The position numbers and the translations under genes are program-made. The notes under the pieces are model-generated. The model saw only the letters and a list, made by a program, of their open reading frames with translations, made no database searches and was not told the origin of the DNA. Positions 8,143 to 16,418 of a stretch of 64,000 nucleotides of DNA are shown here, in pieces (positions within the stretch are counted from its first letter, which is position 1; each line of letters begins with the position of its first letter). The DNA lies in contig CAWHKC010000004.1 in assembly GCA_963829835.1 (NCBI GenBank), forward strand, positions 558,001 through 622,000. The letters run 5' to 3'. The DNA comes from Berkiella sp963829835. GTDB taxonomy: Bacteria; Pseudomonadota; Gammaproteobacteria; Berkiellales; Berkiellaceae.

Positions 8143-9777
8143 TCAAGTCACACGGGTTATCAATGGACGACAAAACGTCTCTTTAATGAATGGCATTAGA
8201 ATTAAAGCGAACACGATACAAATGGGCAAAAACAGCAATGCTTCATTGTACATATGTAGAGAATAAACGGGATTACCATCTGCAAGCACTGCGCCATCCC
8301 ATTGTTTATCTAACAATTTGCCAACGACGGGCTGCGCAAGTGCGCCACTGGCATTGTTAAGGGTATTAATAAAACCAATCGCTGTGCCTGTGAGCAAAGG
8401 TGCATTGATTTCACGAACAATCGAGAAAGCTAGAATAAATCCGCTGGAGCACGCTCCTAATAAAAACATCAGGACCTTCATCTGAAAAGGCGAAACAGGG
8501 GCATATAAAATTGCTGTCATCACAATAAGTGTTGAGACTGCAGCAAATGCCATTGGCATCTTACGTCTACCAATCTTATCAGAAATCCACCCATAGAAAG
8601 GTCCGCCAAAAGCCCATCCAAAAAAGATCATTGAGACCATTAATCCAGCGGCATCTTTCTCAATATGGAAGCGTTCCGTAAAATAAGGAACACCCCAAAG
8701 TTGCCCAAAACCTGTTGTTGGCACAAACATCAAACCTGCATACAAAGAAGCAATCCACACTTGCGGAATTTTCATGACTGCTTTTAAACCAGCAGGAATA
8801 GGTAATTGTTTAGGAAAAAGTAACCTTGCAAAAAAACCAAAGAACAGTGCTAACAGGCTAAATTGAATTAAATGTAGCGATAAAAATTTAAATATGAAAA
8901 CGCCGCCTAAAAGACCTGCCATTGCTAAAGGAATACTGAACTTATTAGCTACCGTTTTTGAACGCTGATAAAGTGTATGACATAAAAACCAGCCAAGATA
9001 AAAAAGCAGATATAAAATACCAATATGACTGTTTGTATGCATTAAATGGGTGATACAAAAGGGAAAGGAAAACATAAGAATAAGAAGACCAAATTTTAAC
9101 CAATCTTTAATTTCTTGCGAAAAGGTCATCATTTCTTGTTGCTTTAACTGGCGTACAACGTCTTTCACGGGATGATCTGAAACCACAAACCAAATGATAA
9201 CGCTTAAAATAGCGCCTACAAAAGCGCCATAGACTGCCGTTTGACGCCAACCAACAGCCATCACCAATTTTGCAACTGGTGCTTGCCCAAAGACGCCTCC
9301 CATCATGCCAACGGCAACCATAATGCCAGTTAAAAGGGCAAATCGATTAATAGGGAACCACAGAGAAGCTAATTTTAAACAGCCCACAACAGCAAACGAT
9401 CCACCCACTCCCATGACGAAACGTCCGATCTGAGCAATCAATAGTGTTTCAGCCATACCAAAAATAATGCAACCAGCCGCACAGAAACAAGAAGCGAGCG
9501 TTAGTAGGATTCTTGGACCAAATCTGTCCATCAGTAATCCAACTGGAATTTGCATTGAAGCATAAGCATAATAATAAAAGGCCGCTAAGCTTCCTAATTG
9601 CTCTGCACTGGTTGAAAAGGTAAGAGTGAGATCATCTAGCATCACACTAGGAGAAACGAGCAACATCAATTCATAAAAATAAAATAGAGCAGCCAATCCC
9701 CAAACGACAGCAGCCTTTGTGGCCGATCGTTGTGAGAAATCAAATTGGCTCAGATAGCTCGATTGCACAATATTCAT
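8143..9777 (-). CDS. MFS transporter with an enlarged central region
   Basis: A 544-residue inner-membrane carrier of the major facilitator superfamily. The N-half has YYAYASMQIPVGLLMDRFGPR (loop 2-3 signature) and the C-half FFGWAFGGPFYGWISDKIGRRK. Typical carriers have 400-450 residues. The surplus is an insertion at about residues 215-325 between the two halves, itself hydrophobic and probably adding three or four membrane segments. Substrate cannot be read from the sequence. It is a single gene, separated from the Sel1 gene by a strong terminator. Confidence 0.88.
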   Translation of the reverse strand: MNIVQSSYLSQFDFSQRSATKAAVVWGLAALFYFYELMLLVSPSVMLDDLTLTFSTSAEQLGSLAAFYYYAYASMQIPVGLLMDRFGPRILLTLASCFCAAGCIIFGMAETLLIAQIGRFVMGVGGSFAVVGCLKLASLWFPINRFALLTGIMVAVGMMGGVFGQAPVAKLVMAVGWRQTAVYGAFVGAILSVIIWFVVSDHPVKDVVRQLKQQEMMTFSQEIKDWLKFGLLILMFSFPFCITHLMHTNSHIGILYLLFYLGWFLCHTLYQRSKTVANKFSIPLAMAGLLGGVFIFKFLSLHLIQFSLLALFFGFFARLLFPKQLPIPAGLKAVMKIPQVWIASLYAGLMFVPTTGFGQLWGVPYFTERFHIEKDAAGLMVSMIFFGWAFGGPFYGWISDKIGRRKMPMAFAAVSTLIVMTAILYAPVSPFQMKVLMFLLGACSSGFILAFSIVREINAPLLTGTAIGFINTLNNASGALAQPVVGKLLDKQWDGAVLADGNPVYSLHMYNEALLFLPICIVFALILMPFIKETFCRPLITRVT

Positions 9778-9933
9778 ATCAAAGAAAGCCTCATCGTTAA
9801 TCTAGTTAATGACCAACCTTCCTTGGATTAACCTATTAAACTAACAATTAAGTTTGTCCTTGTTGGGTGAGTAATTTGAACCAGGTCGAGAATAATGTAA
9901 ACCCATCAACTTGGAAAATTTAACCCAACGTAT

Positions 9934-9963
9934 AAAAAAAAGGGGGCAGCCCCCCTTTTTTTT
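9934..9963. terminator. Bidirectional Rho-independent terminator
   Basis: A8, then GGGGG-CAGC-CCCCC, then T8. It lies 13 bases beyond the stop of the Sel1 lipoprotein gene and works as a U-tracted hairpin in either direction. It mainly ends the Sel1 transcript before the MFS gene. Confidence 0.9.
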
Positions 9964-9975
9964 CAATTCATGCCA

Positions 9976-12210
9976 TTAGTAAATTTCGTTTTCGATTAAA
10001 TGTTTATTTGAGTACTTTAAGTCATACTGCTTAGAAAGTGCCAAGGCACGCGCATTTTCTTTAGGTGAAGTATCCCAAAGCAACTTGCTTAATTCTTGGT
10101 CCATATTCTCAAGTCGGTGATCAGCTGAAATACTCATCCATGCATAGGCTTGTGAACGGTCTTTCTTCACGCCTAACCCTTCTGCATACATCTCAGCCAT
10201 TAAAAATTGAGCATATTCACTTTCATGATGTTTTGCGGCTCTGGTAAACCAACTCATCGCTATATGTCGATTTTCTCGAACGCCATAACCGTTGTAATAC
10301 ATTAGTCCAAGATTATATTGAGCTAAAGGTAAGTGACTTGCTGCAGCTTTTCTAAAATAACGCAGCGCTTTGTCGTAGTCTCTGGTGACATAGCGGCCTT
10401 TCATATAGAGTTCACCCAGTTCATTTTGGGCAACGTTATATCCTTGTCTTGCGGCGAGTTCATACCACCACATCGCTTCTTCAATATTAGCTTCTACGCC
10501 TTCACCAAACTGAAAGCGCCTACCAACGCGATATTTTGCAATGGCATTACCGCTTGATTTCTCTGCTAATTGATACCAATACTCTGATTGGGGAAGAGAA
10601 TAAGGGACGCCATAAGCTCTCTCATACATTACACTTAACATATATTGTGAATAAGGATCGCCTTGCTTAGCTGCTTCGCAATAATGCAGATATGCCTGAT
10701 AGTGATCTTTATAATAACCACGACCAATAAAATAATGATCGGCAATACGTACTTGAGCTGCCTCAATATCATCTTCAGCCGCTATTTCATACCAATAATT
10801 GGCGATAACATAATCAACTGGTACACCATAGCCCATGGAATAAAACTCACCTAAGCGATAGGCTGCAAAGCCATAATGTGCATCTGCGGCCATGCGATAC
10901 CAATAGAATGCTTTGTGATAATCTTTTTTGACCCAATCGCCTACTTCATACATAACGCCTAGGCTAAATGCTCCTTTTCCTGATCCGGTTTCAGCTGCTT
11001 TAACAAAAAACTGAAAAGCCTGTGCTTTCTCTTGGCGCACTCCCGTTCCTGACAAATACATTTCACCCATCTCAGCATAGGCTTCGGTATTACCTGCCTC
11101 GCCTGCTTCTTGAAATAGATGCAAAGCTTTACGGTAATTGCGAGGGATCACTTCACTATGTGCATACATATAACCTAAATAATACTTACCATCTGTTGCA
11201 CCTAATTCGATGGCTTTGTTATAGAGATCCATCGCTCGATAATGATCGCTGCGATCGGTTGAATATTTTTCATATAATTGTGCTAAACGGATCATGCCAT
11301 CCACGTTTTGCTGATCTGCTGCACATTGATACCAATATTTAGCCCTTTCAATATTCTGTGGAACACCTTGTCCATTCAGAAATAAATCACCCATCATTAA
11401 TTGCGCTGAGGCCAGATTTTGCTCAGCTGCCATTTTAAACCAAGCCGCTGCCACTTCATCATTTTGCGGCAACCCTCTGCCAAAATAAGACATTTCACCA
11501 AGGCGTGCTTGCGCAAATTTATTTCCTAATTTCGCAGAACGTTCAAACATGGCCCGAGCCAGCTCTAAACTCTTTGGTTTATCGTCTTTGTAGTATTGTT
11601 CACCTTTGACAAATAACCCATCAGAACCTGGTGGTATATAAACTTGTCTTCCCCACCACCACTGTCTTCCCCAAAAAGTGCCATCGTTCTCTTGCACATT
11701 GCGCCCAGACCACCAACCTTTAAATCCAGCAACTTTGGTTGATTCAGCCGGTTGATTACTAACTTCTTTGGTTGATTTAGCCTGTTTATGACTAGCAAGT
11801 TTGGAGAATTTAGAGGGTTTATTGCTAGCAAACTTGGTTGATTTAGCTGGTTTTTTGCTAGCCACAACTGTTTCTTTAGACTTCTTGTACTTTGCGCTTT
11901 TTTTAGGCGTTGTTTTTTTAGCGTAGAAAGTCGATTTGGTTTGTGGGTCTTGTTTTAAGTCCGATTTTTTTGCATTTTTGGCGGCCATTGCAGCCGCTGA
12001 TTTTTTAGCAAACTTTGCTTTCTTAGCAAGAGATTTTGTAGCGTGTTTGGTTTGCGATGTTGTGGGTGATTGGTCAGCTTGATTCTGAGCCGCTTGCTGA
12101 TCACGGCTGCCCCAAGACCACTTGCCAGGTTGTTGCGTTTGACATCCTGACAATCCTAGCGTTAACCCTACTAGTATGGCTAATCGAGGATGTGATTTTC
12201 TCATTACCAT
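9976..12210 (-). CDS. Sel1-repeat lipoprotein with Lys-rich stalk
   Basis: A 744-residue envelope protein. A lipoprotein signal peptide ends in the lipobox GLSGC (Cys23). Residues about 45-165 form a Lys/Ala/Ser-rich low-complexity stalk containing four imperfect 11-residue units (118-161, pattern S-x-K-P-x-K-S-T-K-x-A). A Trp-rich patch follows (WWSGR, GRQWWWGRQ). From about 209 to 720 run a dozen or more Sel1-like helical repeats (for example AQARLGEMSYFGRGLPQN). Sel1 proteins of Legionella (LpnE, EnhC) act at the host interface or in the periplasm; a similar scaffold role here is inference. Two ATGs six bases apart are possible starts. Confidence 0.9.
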   Translation of the reverse strand: MVMRKSHPRLAILVGLTLGLSGCQTQQPGKWSWGSRDQQAAQNQADQSPTTSQTKHATKSLAKKAKFAKKSAAAMAAKNAKKSDLKQDPQTKSTFYAKKTTPKKSAKYKKSKETVVASKKPAKSTKFASNKPSKFSKLASHKQAKSTKEVSNQPAESTKVAGFKGWWSGRNVQENDGTFWGRQWWWGRQVYIPPGSDGLFVKGEQYYKDDKPKSLELARAMFERSAKLGNKFAQARLGEMSYFGRGLPQNDEVAAAWFKMAAEQNLASAQLMMGDLFLNGQGVPQNIERAKYWYQCAADQQNVDGMIRLAQLYEKYSTDRSDHYRAMDLYNKAIELGATDGKYYLGYMYAHSEVIPRNYRKALHLFQEAGEAGNTEAYAEMGEMYLSGTGVRQEKAQAFQFFVKAAETGSGKGAFSLGVMYEVGDWVKKDYHKAFYWYRMAADAHYGFAAYRLGEFYSMGYGVPVDYVIANYWYEIAAEDDIEAAQVRIADHYFIGRGYYKDHYQAYLHYCEAAKQGDPYSQYMLSVMYERAYGVPYSLPQSEYWYQLAEKSSGNAIAKYRVGRRFQFGEGVEANIEEAMWWYELAARQGYNVAQNELGELYMKGRYVTRDYDKALRYFRKAAASHLPLAQYNLGLMYYNGYGVRENRHIAMSWFTRAAKHHESEYAQFLMAEMYAEGLGVKKDRSQAYAWMSISADHRLENMDQELSKLLWDTSPKENARALALSKQYDLKYSNKHLIENEIY

Positions 12211-12228
12211 GCTTCCCTGGCTTTTTGC

Positions 12229-13137
12229 CTAAAACTGATACATTGCCCCAATAAACCAACCATTTGCTTGCAATTGTTTTGTTGTAAATTGCACATCTTG
12301 CGTTGGGTCTCCCCCTAAGGCTGGACCAAACTTGGTTTTTCCTATATAGAAATAGCGATACGCAACATCAACAAGCCAATGCGCTGATACTTGATAACGC
12401 GCGCCCACACCTAAATTTGCAGCTGCTGCCAGGGTACGCGTTGATCCACTTTGCAAAGTCACGCCCGTTGCTGTTAAGGCAGTGATATTGGTTTGAGTTA
12501 AAGCAGGACCAACACCTGCATCAAAATGGATCTGCAAGCGACGAGGATACCAGCTAAATAAACGAGGAACGACATATTGTAAATTCAAAAATCCAGCAAC
12601 TTCATTTAATTGTGCAGTAACTTGTGTTGCCGTTAACCCAGGTGGCGCTACAGGCACGATTCCCCCGTAAACTGGGTTCAATGTAAAATCGAATTTCTTA
12701 GAAAAATAGATTTCAAACTCAACTGCCCATTGTTCCCAAAAATAGCCACCAGCTAATGTCGCTTGAAATATATTTTGGTTGATAGCAGAAGTACCTGGAG
12801 ATAAGCCGTTATAAAGACCCACAGAGGTATTCTGAATACTATTTAACCGTACTTTGGGCTTACCCACAAAAAGACGCATATACCAGCGGTTAATAATGCG
12901 GGTTGCATTCACTGCGTTTAAAAAAGCTATATCTTCAGGTGTTAAACCTTCAGTGCTTTCTGTGGCATTTTTAAAAGGGCAGGTTTCTGCATTGCCGTAA
13001 TAATCATCATCTTCATCCGTACCACAAACGGCCATAGCAAACGGAAGATGAATAAGTCCCATAATAAGCAATATGCATTGTATAATAGGACTATATTTTG
13101 ATTTTTGAAGTTTGTTATTAGACATACTGTTGCCCAT
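12229..13137 (-). CDS. Outer-membrane beta-barrel protein
   Basis: I start it at the ATG at 13137 (MGNSMSNNKLQ), two bases past the ihfB stop, because an extension would overlap ihfB. This gives 302 aa. A hydrophobic signal-like segment (IIQCILLIMGLIHLPFAMA) precedes CGTDEDDDYYGN. The rest has alternating strands and ends in a typical barrel C-terminus NGWFIGAMYQF with terminal Phe. It differs from the other barrels here: no RCNxW motif, and a long NAVNATRIINRWYMRLFVGKP entry. It is probably co-transcribed with ihfB. No specific function is recognised. Confidence 0.72.
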   Translation of the reverse strand: MGNSMSNNKLQKSKYSPIIQCILLIMGLIHLPFAMAVCGTDEDDDYYGNAETCPFKNATESTEGLTPEDIAFLNAVNATRIINRWYMRLFVGKPKVRLNSIQNTSVGLYNGLSPGTSAINQNIFQATLAGGYFWEQWAVEFEIYFSKKFDFTLNPVYGGIVPVAPPGLTATQVTAQLNEVAGFLNLQYVVPRLFSWYPRRLQIHFDAGVGPALTQTNITALTATGVTLQSGSTRTLAAAANLGVGARYQVSAHWLVDVAYRYFYIGKTKFGPALGGDPTQDVQFTTKQLQANGWFIGAMYQF

Positions 13138-13138
13138 A

Positions 13139-13447
13139 TCATTCTTTCTCCTCTTGATGAGAAAATGCCGCCTCATTCACCCGTTCTCTCAATTCCTTGC
13201 CAGGTTTAAAATGGGGGGCGTATTTCTCTTCAGTGGCAACATATTCGCCTGTTTTAGGATTTCTGGCTGTACGAGGGGGACGATAACGTAACGCAAAACT
13301 ACCAAAGCCACGAATTTCTATCCGCTGTCCATTTTCTAAAGCAACCGACATTTGCTCAAAAACATCCTTCACCCCTTGCTCGATGAGCTTTATTGGGATG
13401 TGAGGCAGTTTCAAAGCTAAAGCATCAATCAATTCTGCTCTCGTCAT
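13139..13447 (-). CDS. ihfB: Integration host factor subunit beta
   Basis: A DNA-bending protein that pairs with IhfA and shapes promoters and recombination sites. At 102 residues it matches IHF-beta along its length: MTRAELIDALALKLPHIP at the N-terminus, then GQRIEIRGFGSFALRYR and PRTARNPKTGEYV (the beta arm with the intercalating Pro), then HFKPGKELRERVN. The choice of beta rather than HU or alpha rests on the HIP and the RIEIRGFGSF segment. An acidic tail of seven residues is extra. Divergent from rpoS across a 261-base gap. Confidence 0.93.
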   Translation of the reverse strand: MTRAELIDALALKLPHIPIKLIEQGVKDVFEQMSVALENGQRIEIRGFGSFALRYRPPRTARNPKTGEYVATEEKYAPHFKPGKELRERVNEAAFSHQEEKE

Positions 13448-13708
13448 ACCTCATCCTAAGTTTTACGTTTGCATCCGTTCTAGATATACAGAAAAAGAGA
13501 ATCGCTCGCTACTAAAAAATAGTCACTCGAGTTATTTTTTATATTCTAACACCCTTAGGGGCTCCAAGTTCAACTGCCAGAGTCTTTTACAATTACCAAG
13601 TAAGCGTTACACCCTAATTTGAAAACTTAATTGATTATTAATAAAAAAAACAAGTAGGCACTCAAAATGCATAGTATCTGTTGTTAATGTCCCAAGGAGG
13701 GGAAAAAA

Positions 13709-14695
13709 ATGAAATATGCATGGAACGGCCCAATTGATTTTTCATATAGTGAAACTGAAGCTAGAAGTAATCCAACAGACCTAGAGGTTGTTGAGGAAAT
13801 TGTAGAAGAAGAAGAAGTGATTGAAGATGCTATTGAAGAAGAAAAGGAACCTATTGCTACGCCTGATGTCGATCCTACTCAAATTTATCTCAGAGAAATC
13901 GGTGCCTCACCTTTATTAAGCGCAGTAGAAGAAATTCACTATGCAAGACTTTCTTTAAAGGGTGATCTCAAAGCGCGAAACCATATGATTCAATGCAACT
14001 TACGATTAGTTGTCAAAATAGCTAGAAGATACTTAAATCGTGGCTTGGCTTTGCTAGATCTCATTGAAGAAGGCAATTTAGGTCTTATCCGTGCAGTTGA
14101 AAAATTTGATCCAGAAAGAGGGTTTAGATTCTCAACTTATGCCACATGGTGGATCCGTCAAAATATCGAACGAGCCTTAATGAATCAAACACGTACCATA
14201 CGGTTACCTATCCATGTTATTAAAGAACTCAATACCTATTTGCGTAAAGCGCGTGAGCTTGCTCAAAGTATTGAAACCGAACCTTCGTATGAAGACATTG
14301 CAACGGCATTAAATATTTCTCCAGATGATGTAAACAAGTTACTGCGCTTAAATGAAAAAACGCTCTCGCTTGACACCCCCATGGGAGATGAATCTGAAAA
14401 ACCATTGCTTGAGGCTTTAGCTGATAATGAATCTGAAGAACCAGCTATCGAACTTGAAAATAACAATTTGTACCAAAGACTAAATTCTTGCTTATCAAAC
14501 TTAAATGATAAGCAGCGCTCCATCTTAGCTCAACGCTTTGGTTTGTATGGCTATGAGGAAGCGACTTTGGAAGAAGTCGGACAAAAAGTTGGCCTCACCC
14601 GTGAACGTGTACGCCAAATCCAAGTTGAGGCACTCAAACAACTGCGTCAAGTGCTTGAAACACAAGGCGTGGAAGCAGATGTGTTGTTTTCCTAA
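13709..14695 (+). CDS. rpoS: RNA polymerase sigma factor RpoS
   Basis: A stationary-phase/stress sigma factor of 328 aa. An acidic N-terminus (Glu-rich, residues 28-48) precedes region 1.2 (DPTQIYLREIG). Region 2 has LLDLIEEGNLGLIRAVEKFDP and FSTYATWWIRQNIERAL; region 3 has RLPIHVIKELN; region 4 ends with TLEEVGQKVGLTRERVRQIQ and ALKQLRQVLE. These match RpoS better than RpoD (no long region 1.1) or RpoH. A very strong ribosome site, AAGGAGGGG, precedes the ATG. It is not next to nlpD or pcm as in many gammaproteobacteria. The 261-base upstream gap probably holds its promoter. Confidence 0.95.
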   Translation: MKYAWNGPIDFSYSETEARSNPTDLEVVEEIVEEEEVIEDAIEEEKEPIATPDVDPTQIYLREIGASPLLSAVEEIHYARLSLKGDLKARNHMIQCNLRLVVKIARRYLNRGLALLDLIEEGNLGLIRAVEKFDPERGFRFSTYATWWIRQNIERALMNQTRTIRLPIHVIKELNTYLRKARELAQSIETEPSYEDIATALNISPDDVNKLLRLNEKTLSLDTPMGDESEKPLLEALADNESEEPAIELENNNLYQRLNSCLSNLNDKQRSILAQRFGLYGYEEATLEEVGQKVGLTRERVRQIQVEALKQLRQVLETQGVEADVLFS

Positions 14696-14703
14696 AGTTG
14701 TAG

Positions 14704-14725
14704 GGGCGGCTCTTGTCAGCCGCCC
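14704..14725. terminator. Shared terminator hairpin between convergent genes
   Basis: GGGCGGCT (14704-14711) pairs with AGCCGCCC (14718-14725) around a 6-base loop. It follows rpoS by 8 bases and overlaps the stop codon of the DUF2970 gene on the other strand. The downstream T-tract is short, so strength is uncertain. Confidence 0.65.
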
Positions 14726-14937
14726 TTCCCCACACCTGCTAACACCCACCGCACCACGCCATATATTGTCAACACAAATACAATCGTAAAGACCAATCCA
14801 ACTATGATATAAGCCCAAGGATTGCCTTTGGTAAAATCGCGCTCACGCACCTTAGAACTTTGTACACCGAACATTGCCCCAAACACACTTTTAACCACTT
14901 GCCATAGTGTTGGTTTTTTTTCAGAGCCGTCAGACAT
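14716..14937 (-). CDS. DUF2970 membrane protein
   Basis: A 73-residue protein, MSDGSEKKPTLWQVVKSVFG onward, with GVQSSKVRERDFTKGNPW and one C-terminal membrane helix (about residues 44-66). The order KPTLWQVV-SVF-FGVQ-RERDF-PWAYIIVGLVF is the DUF2970 pattern. I start at 14937, where GGAAAG lies correctly upstream, rather than at the ATG 42 bases earlier. Function is unknown; it is a single-pass inner-membrane protein. It is divergent from the coiled-coil gene at 15006. Confidence 0.82.
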   Translation of the reverse strand: MSDGSEKKPTLWQVVKSVFGAMFGVQSSKVRERDFTKGNPWAYIIVGLVFTIVFVLTIYGVVRWVLAGVGKGG

Positions 14938-15005
14938 TTGCACTTTCCTTTCAAGGTCTATTAGAATAAGTTCAGTCAATCACTGTGCACTAATAGGAAT
15001 GAATT

Positions 15006-15260
15006 ATGACATCCGATCTTTTACTGCAATTAGAACGAAAGGTATCACATGCTGTTGAGGTAATTGAATTATTACGTCTCCAAGTTGAAGAACTTGAACA
15101 AGAAAATCTCGTTTTAAAAGCAGAACATGAAAAATGGCGCAACGATCTCACTAATTTGATCAAACGTTTTGATCAGATTGACAATACCGCGCAAGCTCCT
15201 CGCACACCAGTGAAAGCGCCCGCTGTCACCGCACAAGAAGAAGAGTTTATGACTGTATAA
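15006..15260 (+). CDS. Small coiled-coil protein (TIGR02449/ZapB-like)
   Basis: 84 residues that are almost all coiled coil: LERKVSHAVEVIELLRLQVEELEQENLVLKAEH with heptad Leu/Val spacing, followed by KWRNDLTNLIKRFDQID and a disordered Pro/Ala tail. It resembles the small TIGR02449 coiled-coil family, often compared to the cell-division factor ZapB. A cell-division role is possible but not shown; zapA is not in this window. The dispersed repeat at 15302 begins 42 bases after its stop codon. Confidence 0.7.
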   Translation: MTSDLLLQLERKVSHAVEVIELLRLQVEELEQENLVLKAEHEKWRNDLTNLIKRFDQIDNTAQAPRTPVKAPAVTAQEEEFMTV

Positions 15261-15301
15261 AATACCCAAGCAGATGATTTATCCCCTCAAGGGGGACTAT
15301 G

Positions 15302-15410
15302 TGTCGGCGAAGGCGCCAAGTGAGTGAATCCCCAGGAGTGTACGCTTTGGTACATGACTGGGGTGAGAGAGCGCAGGCAACAACGCCGAGAATTCATCTG
15401 AGAAGGGTAT
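15302..15410 (+). repeat. Structured dispersed repeat, copy 1
   Basis: An element of about 106 bp also present at 38690-38799. Its centre folds as CCCCAG (15330-15335), GA, GTGTAC, a 6-base loop, GTACAT, GA, CTGGGG (15358-15363): two 6-bp stems separated by a tandem G-A internal loop. Flanks GGCGCCAAG and GCGCAGGCAACA are shared by both copies, and the outer arms 15302-15308 and 15385-15391 pair at six of seven positions. It sits exactly downstream of the bufferin-like gene's stop codon. It may be an RNA element or a mobile REP/MITE-like sequence. Confidence 0.85.
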
Positions 15411-15679
15411 TACTTAGTCTTACCGCCATTTATTTTTTCACAAGAACCTTTTGGTACATACATCCATTCATTAGGATCAGCATCTTTAGTAGCATGACTT
15501 GCACAAGCATGGGATGGTGTTCCGCAATCATTCATACCGGCTTTCACGATGCCATAGCATTTTTCCATATTAGGTACTTCGGGTTTTGCTGCCGCAAGTG
15601 CATTGAATGCCGCAGCTACGCTTAAAGCTATCGTTGTGCCAATAGCAGTCTTCATTCTTTTTTTGGTATGATTGCCCAT
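15410..15679 (-). CDS. Bufferin-like (DUF2282, BufA1-type) precursor peptide
   Basis: An 89-residue secreted peptide. The signal peptide is about residues 8-31 (AIGTTIALSVAAAFNALAAA); the core has four Cys (41, 52, 59, 80) in MEKCYGIVKAGMNDCGTP, SHACASHATKDADPNEW and VPKGSCEKI. This is the DUF2282/BufA1 pattern, whose characterised members are copper-buffering RiPPs modified on Cys by a BufB (DUF692) - BufC (DUF2063) pair. Neither partner gene is in this window, so this copy is an orphan here. A good AAGGAG site 9 bases upstream fixes the start at 15679. Whether it is modified or binds metal is unknown. Confidence 0.85.
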   Translation of the reverse strand: MGNHTKKRMKTAIGTTIALSVAAAFNALAAAKPEVPNMEKCYGIVKAGMNDCGTPSHACASHATKDADPNEWMYVPKGSCEKINGGKTK

Positions 15680-15745
15680 CTTTACAATCTCCTTGGTTTA
15701 TATGGCGAAATTGTGAATTCAACTAACAACCCGAGACATTACAGC

Positions 15746-16378
15746 GTGTCAGATCTTTTTATTAGTAATGCCTTTAAGTGTATACGCACTGTCATGGATT
15801 TGCCATATCATAAAACGCATCAAGCACGACCAAATCCTGCAGATATTAAGCAAAATACTAGCCTTTCTGTGCAGGAAAAAAAACATAGCGCAGCTTTAAT
15901 GCGAATCAATCATACCGGGGAAGTTTGTGCTCAAGCCCTATATTTAGGACAAAGCATAACAGCACGTTCGCAAACTTATCGTGACGCCTTCAATGAAGCC
16001 TCAGCTCAAGAAAGCGATCATTTGAGTTGGTGCGAACAACGCATTTCAGAACTTGATAGTCATAAGAGCTACTTAAATCCATTATGGTTTACAGGTTCAT
16101 TATTGATAGGGACATGCGCTGGGTTAGTCGGCGATAAATGGAGTTTAGGCTTTTTAAAAGAGACAGAACAACAAGTCTTCAACCATTTAGGAACCCATCT
16201 TGAAAAGCTACCGGCACTGGATGAAAAAAGCCGTGCCATTGTGGCATTAATGCAACAAGAAGAAGCCGAACATGCTAAAACAGCCCAAATGCATGGCGCG
16301 GCTGACTTGCCTTTTCCCGTTAAATTCACAATGAAGGCCATGGCAAAGGTGATGACAACCGTTTCCTATTATGTTTGA
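15746..16378 (+). CDS. coq7: Demethoxyubiquinone hydroxylase Coq7
   Basis: A di-iron monooxygenase catalysing the last ring hydroxylation in ubiquinone synthesis, as an alternative to UbiF. The iron ligands are visible: Glu in RINHTGEVCAQALYLGQ, the E-x-x-H of QESDHLSW, and E-E-x-E-H in QQEEAEHAKTAQMHGA. I place the start at the GTG at 15746 (SDLFISNAFKCIRT), giving 210 aa, because homologues begin there; the longer frame from 15668 would overlap the bufferin gene. There is no strong ribosome site, so the start is the least certain part. Confidence 0.9.
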   Translation: MSDLFISNAFKCIRTVMDLPYHKTHQARPNPADIKQNTSLSVQEKKHSAALMRINHTGEVCAQALYLGQSITARSQTYRDAFNEASAQESDHLSWCEQRISELDSHKSYLNPLWFTGSLLIGTCAGLVGDKWSLGFLKETEQQVFNHLGTHLEKLPALDEKSRAIVALMQQEEAEHAKTAQMHGAADLPFPVKFTMKAMAKVMTTVSYYV

Positions 16379-16418
16379 GAAGTTTCACTGGTGTTTTGTA
16401 AATTTAAAGAGGTAAATA

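Noticed and set aside
13448..13708. Possible promoter boxes upstream of rpoS (TTGAAA with TAAAAA)
   Set aside because: The -10 is too weak in a very AT-rich stretch to call; the region probably holds promoters for rpoS and ihfB, but I cannot place them.
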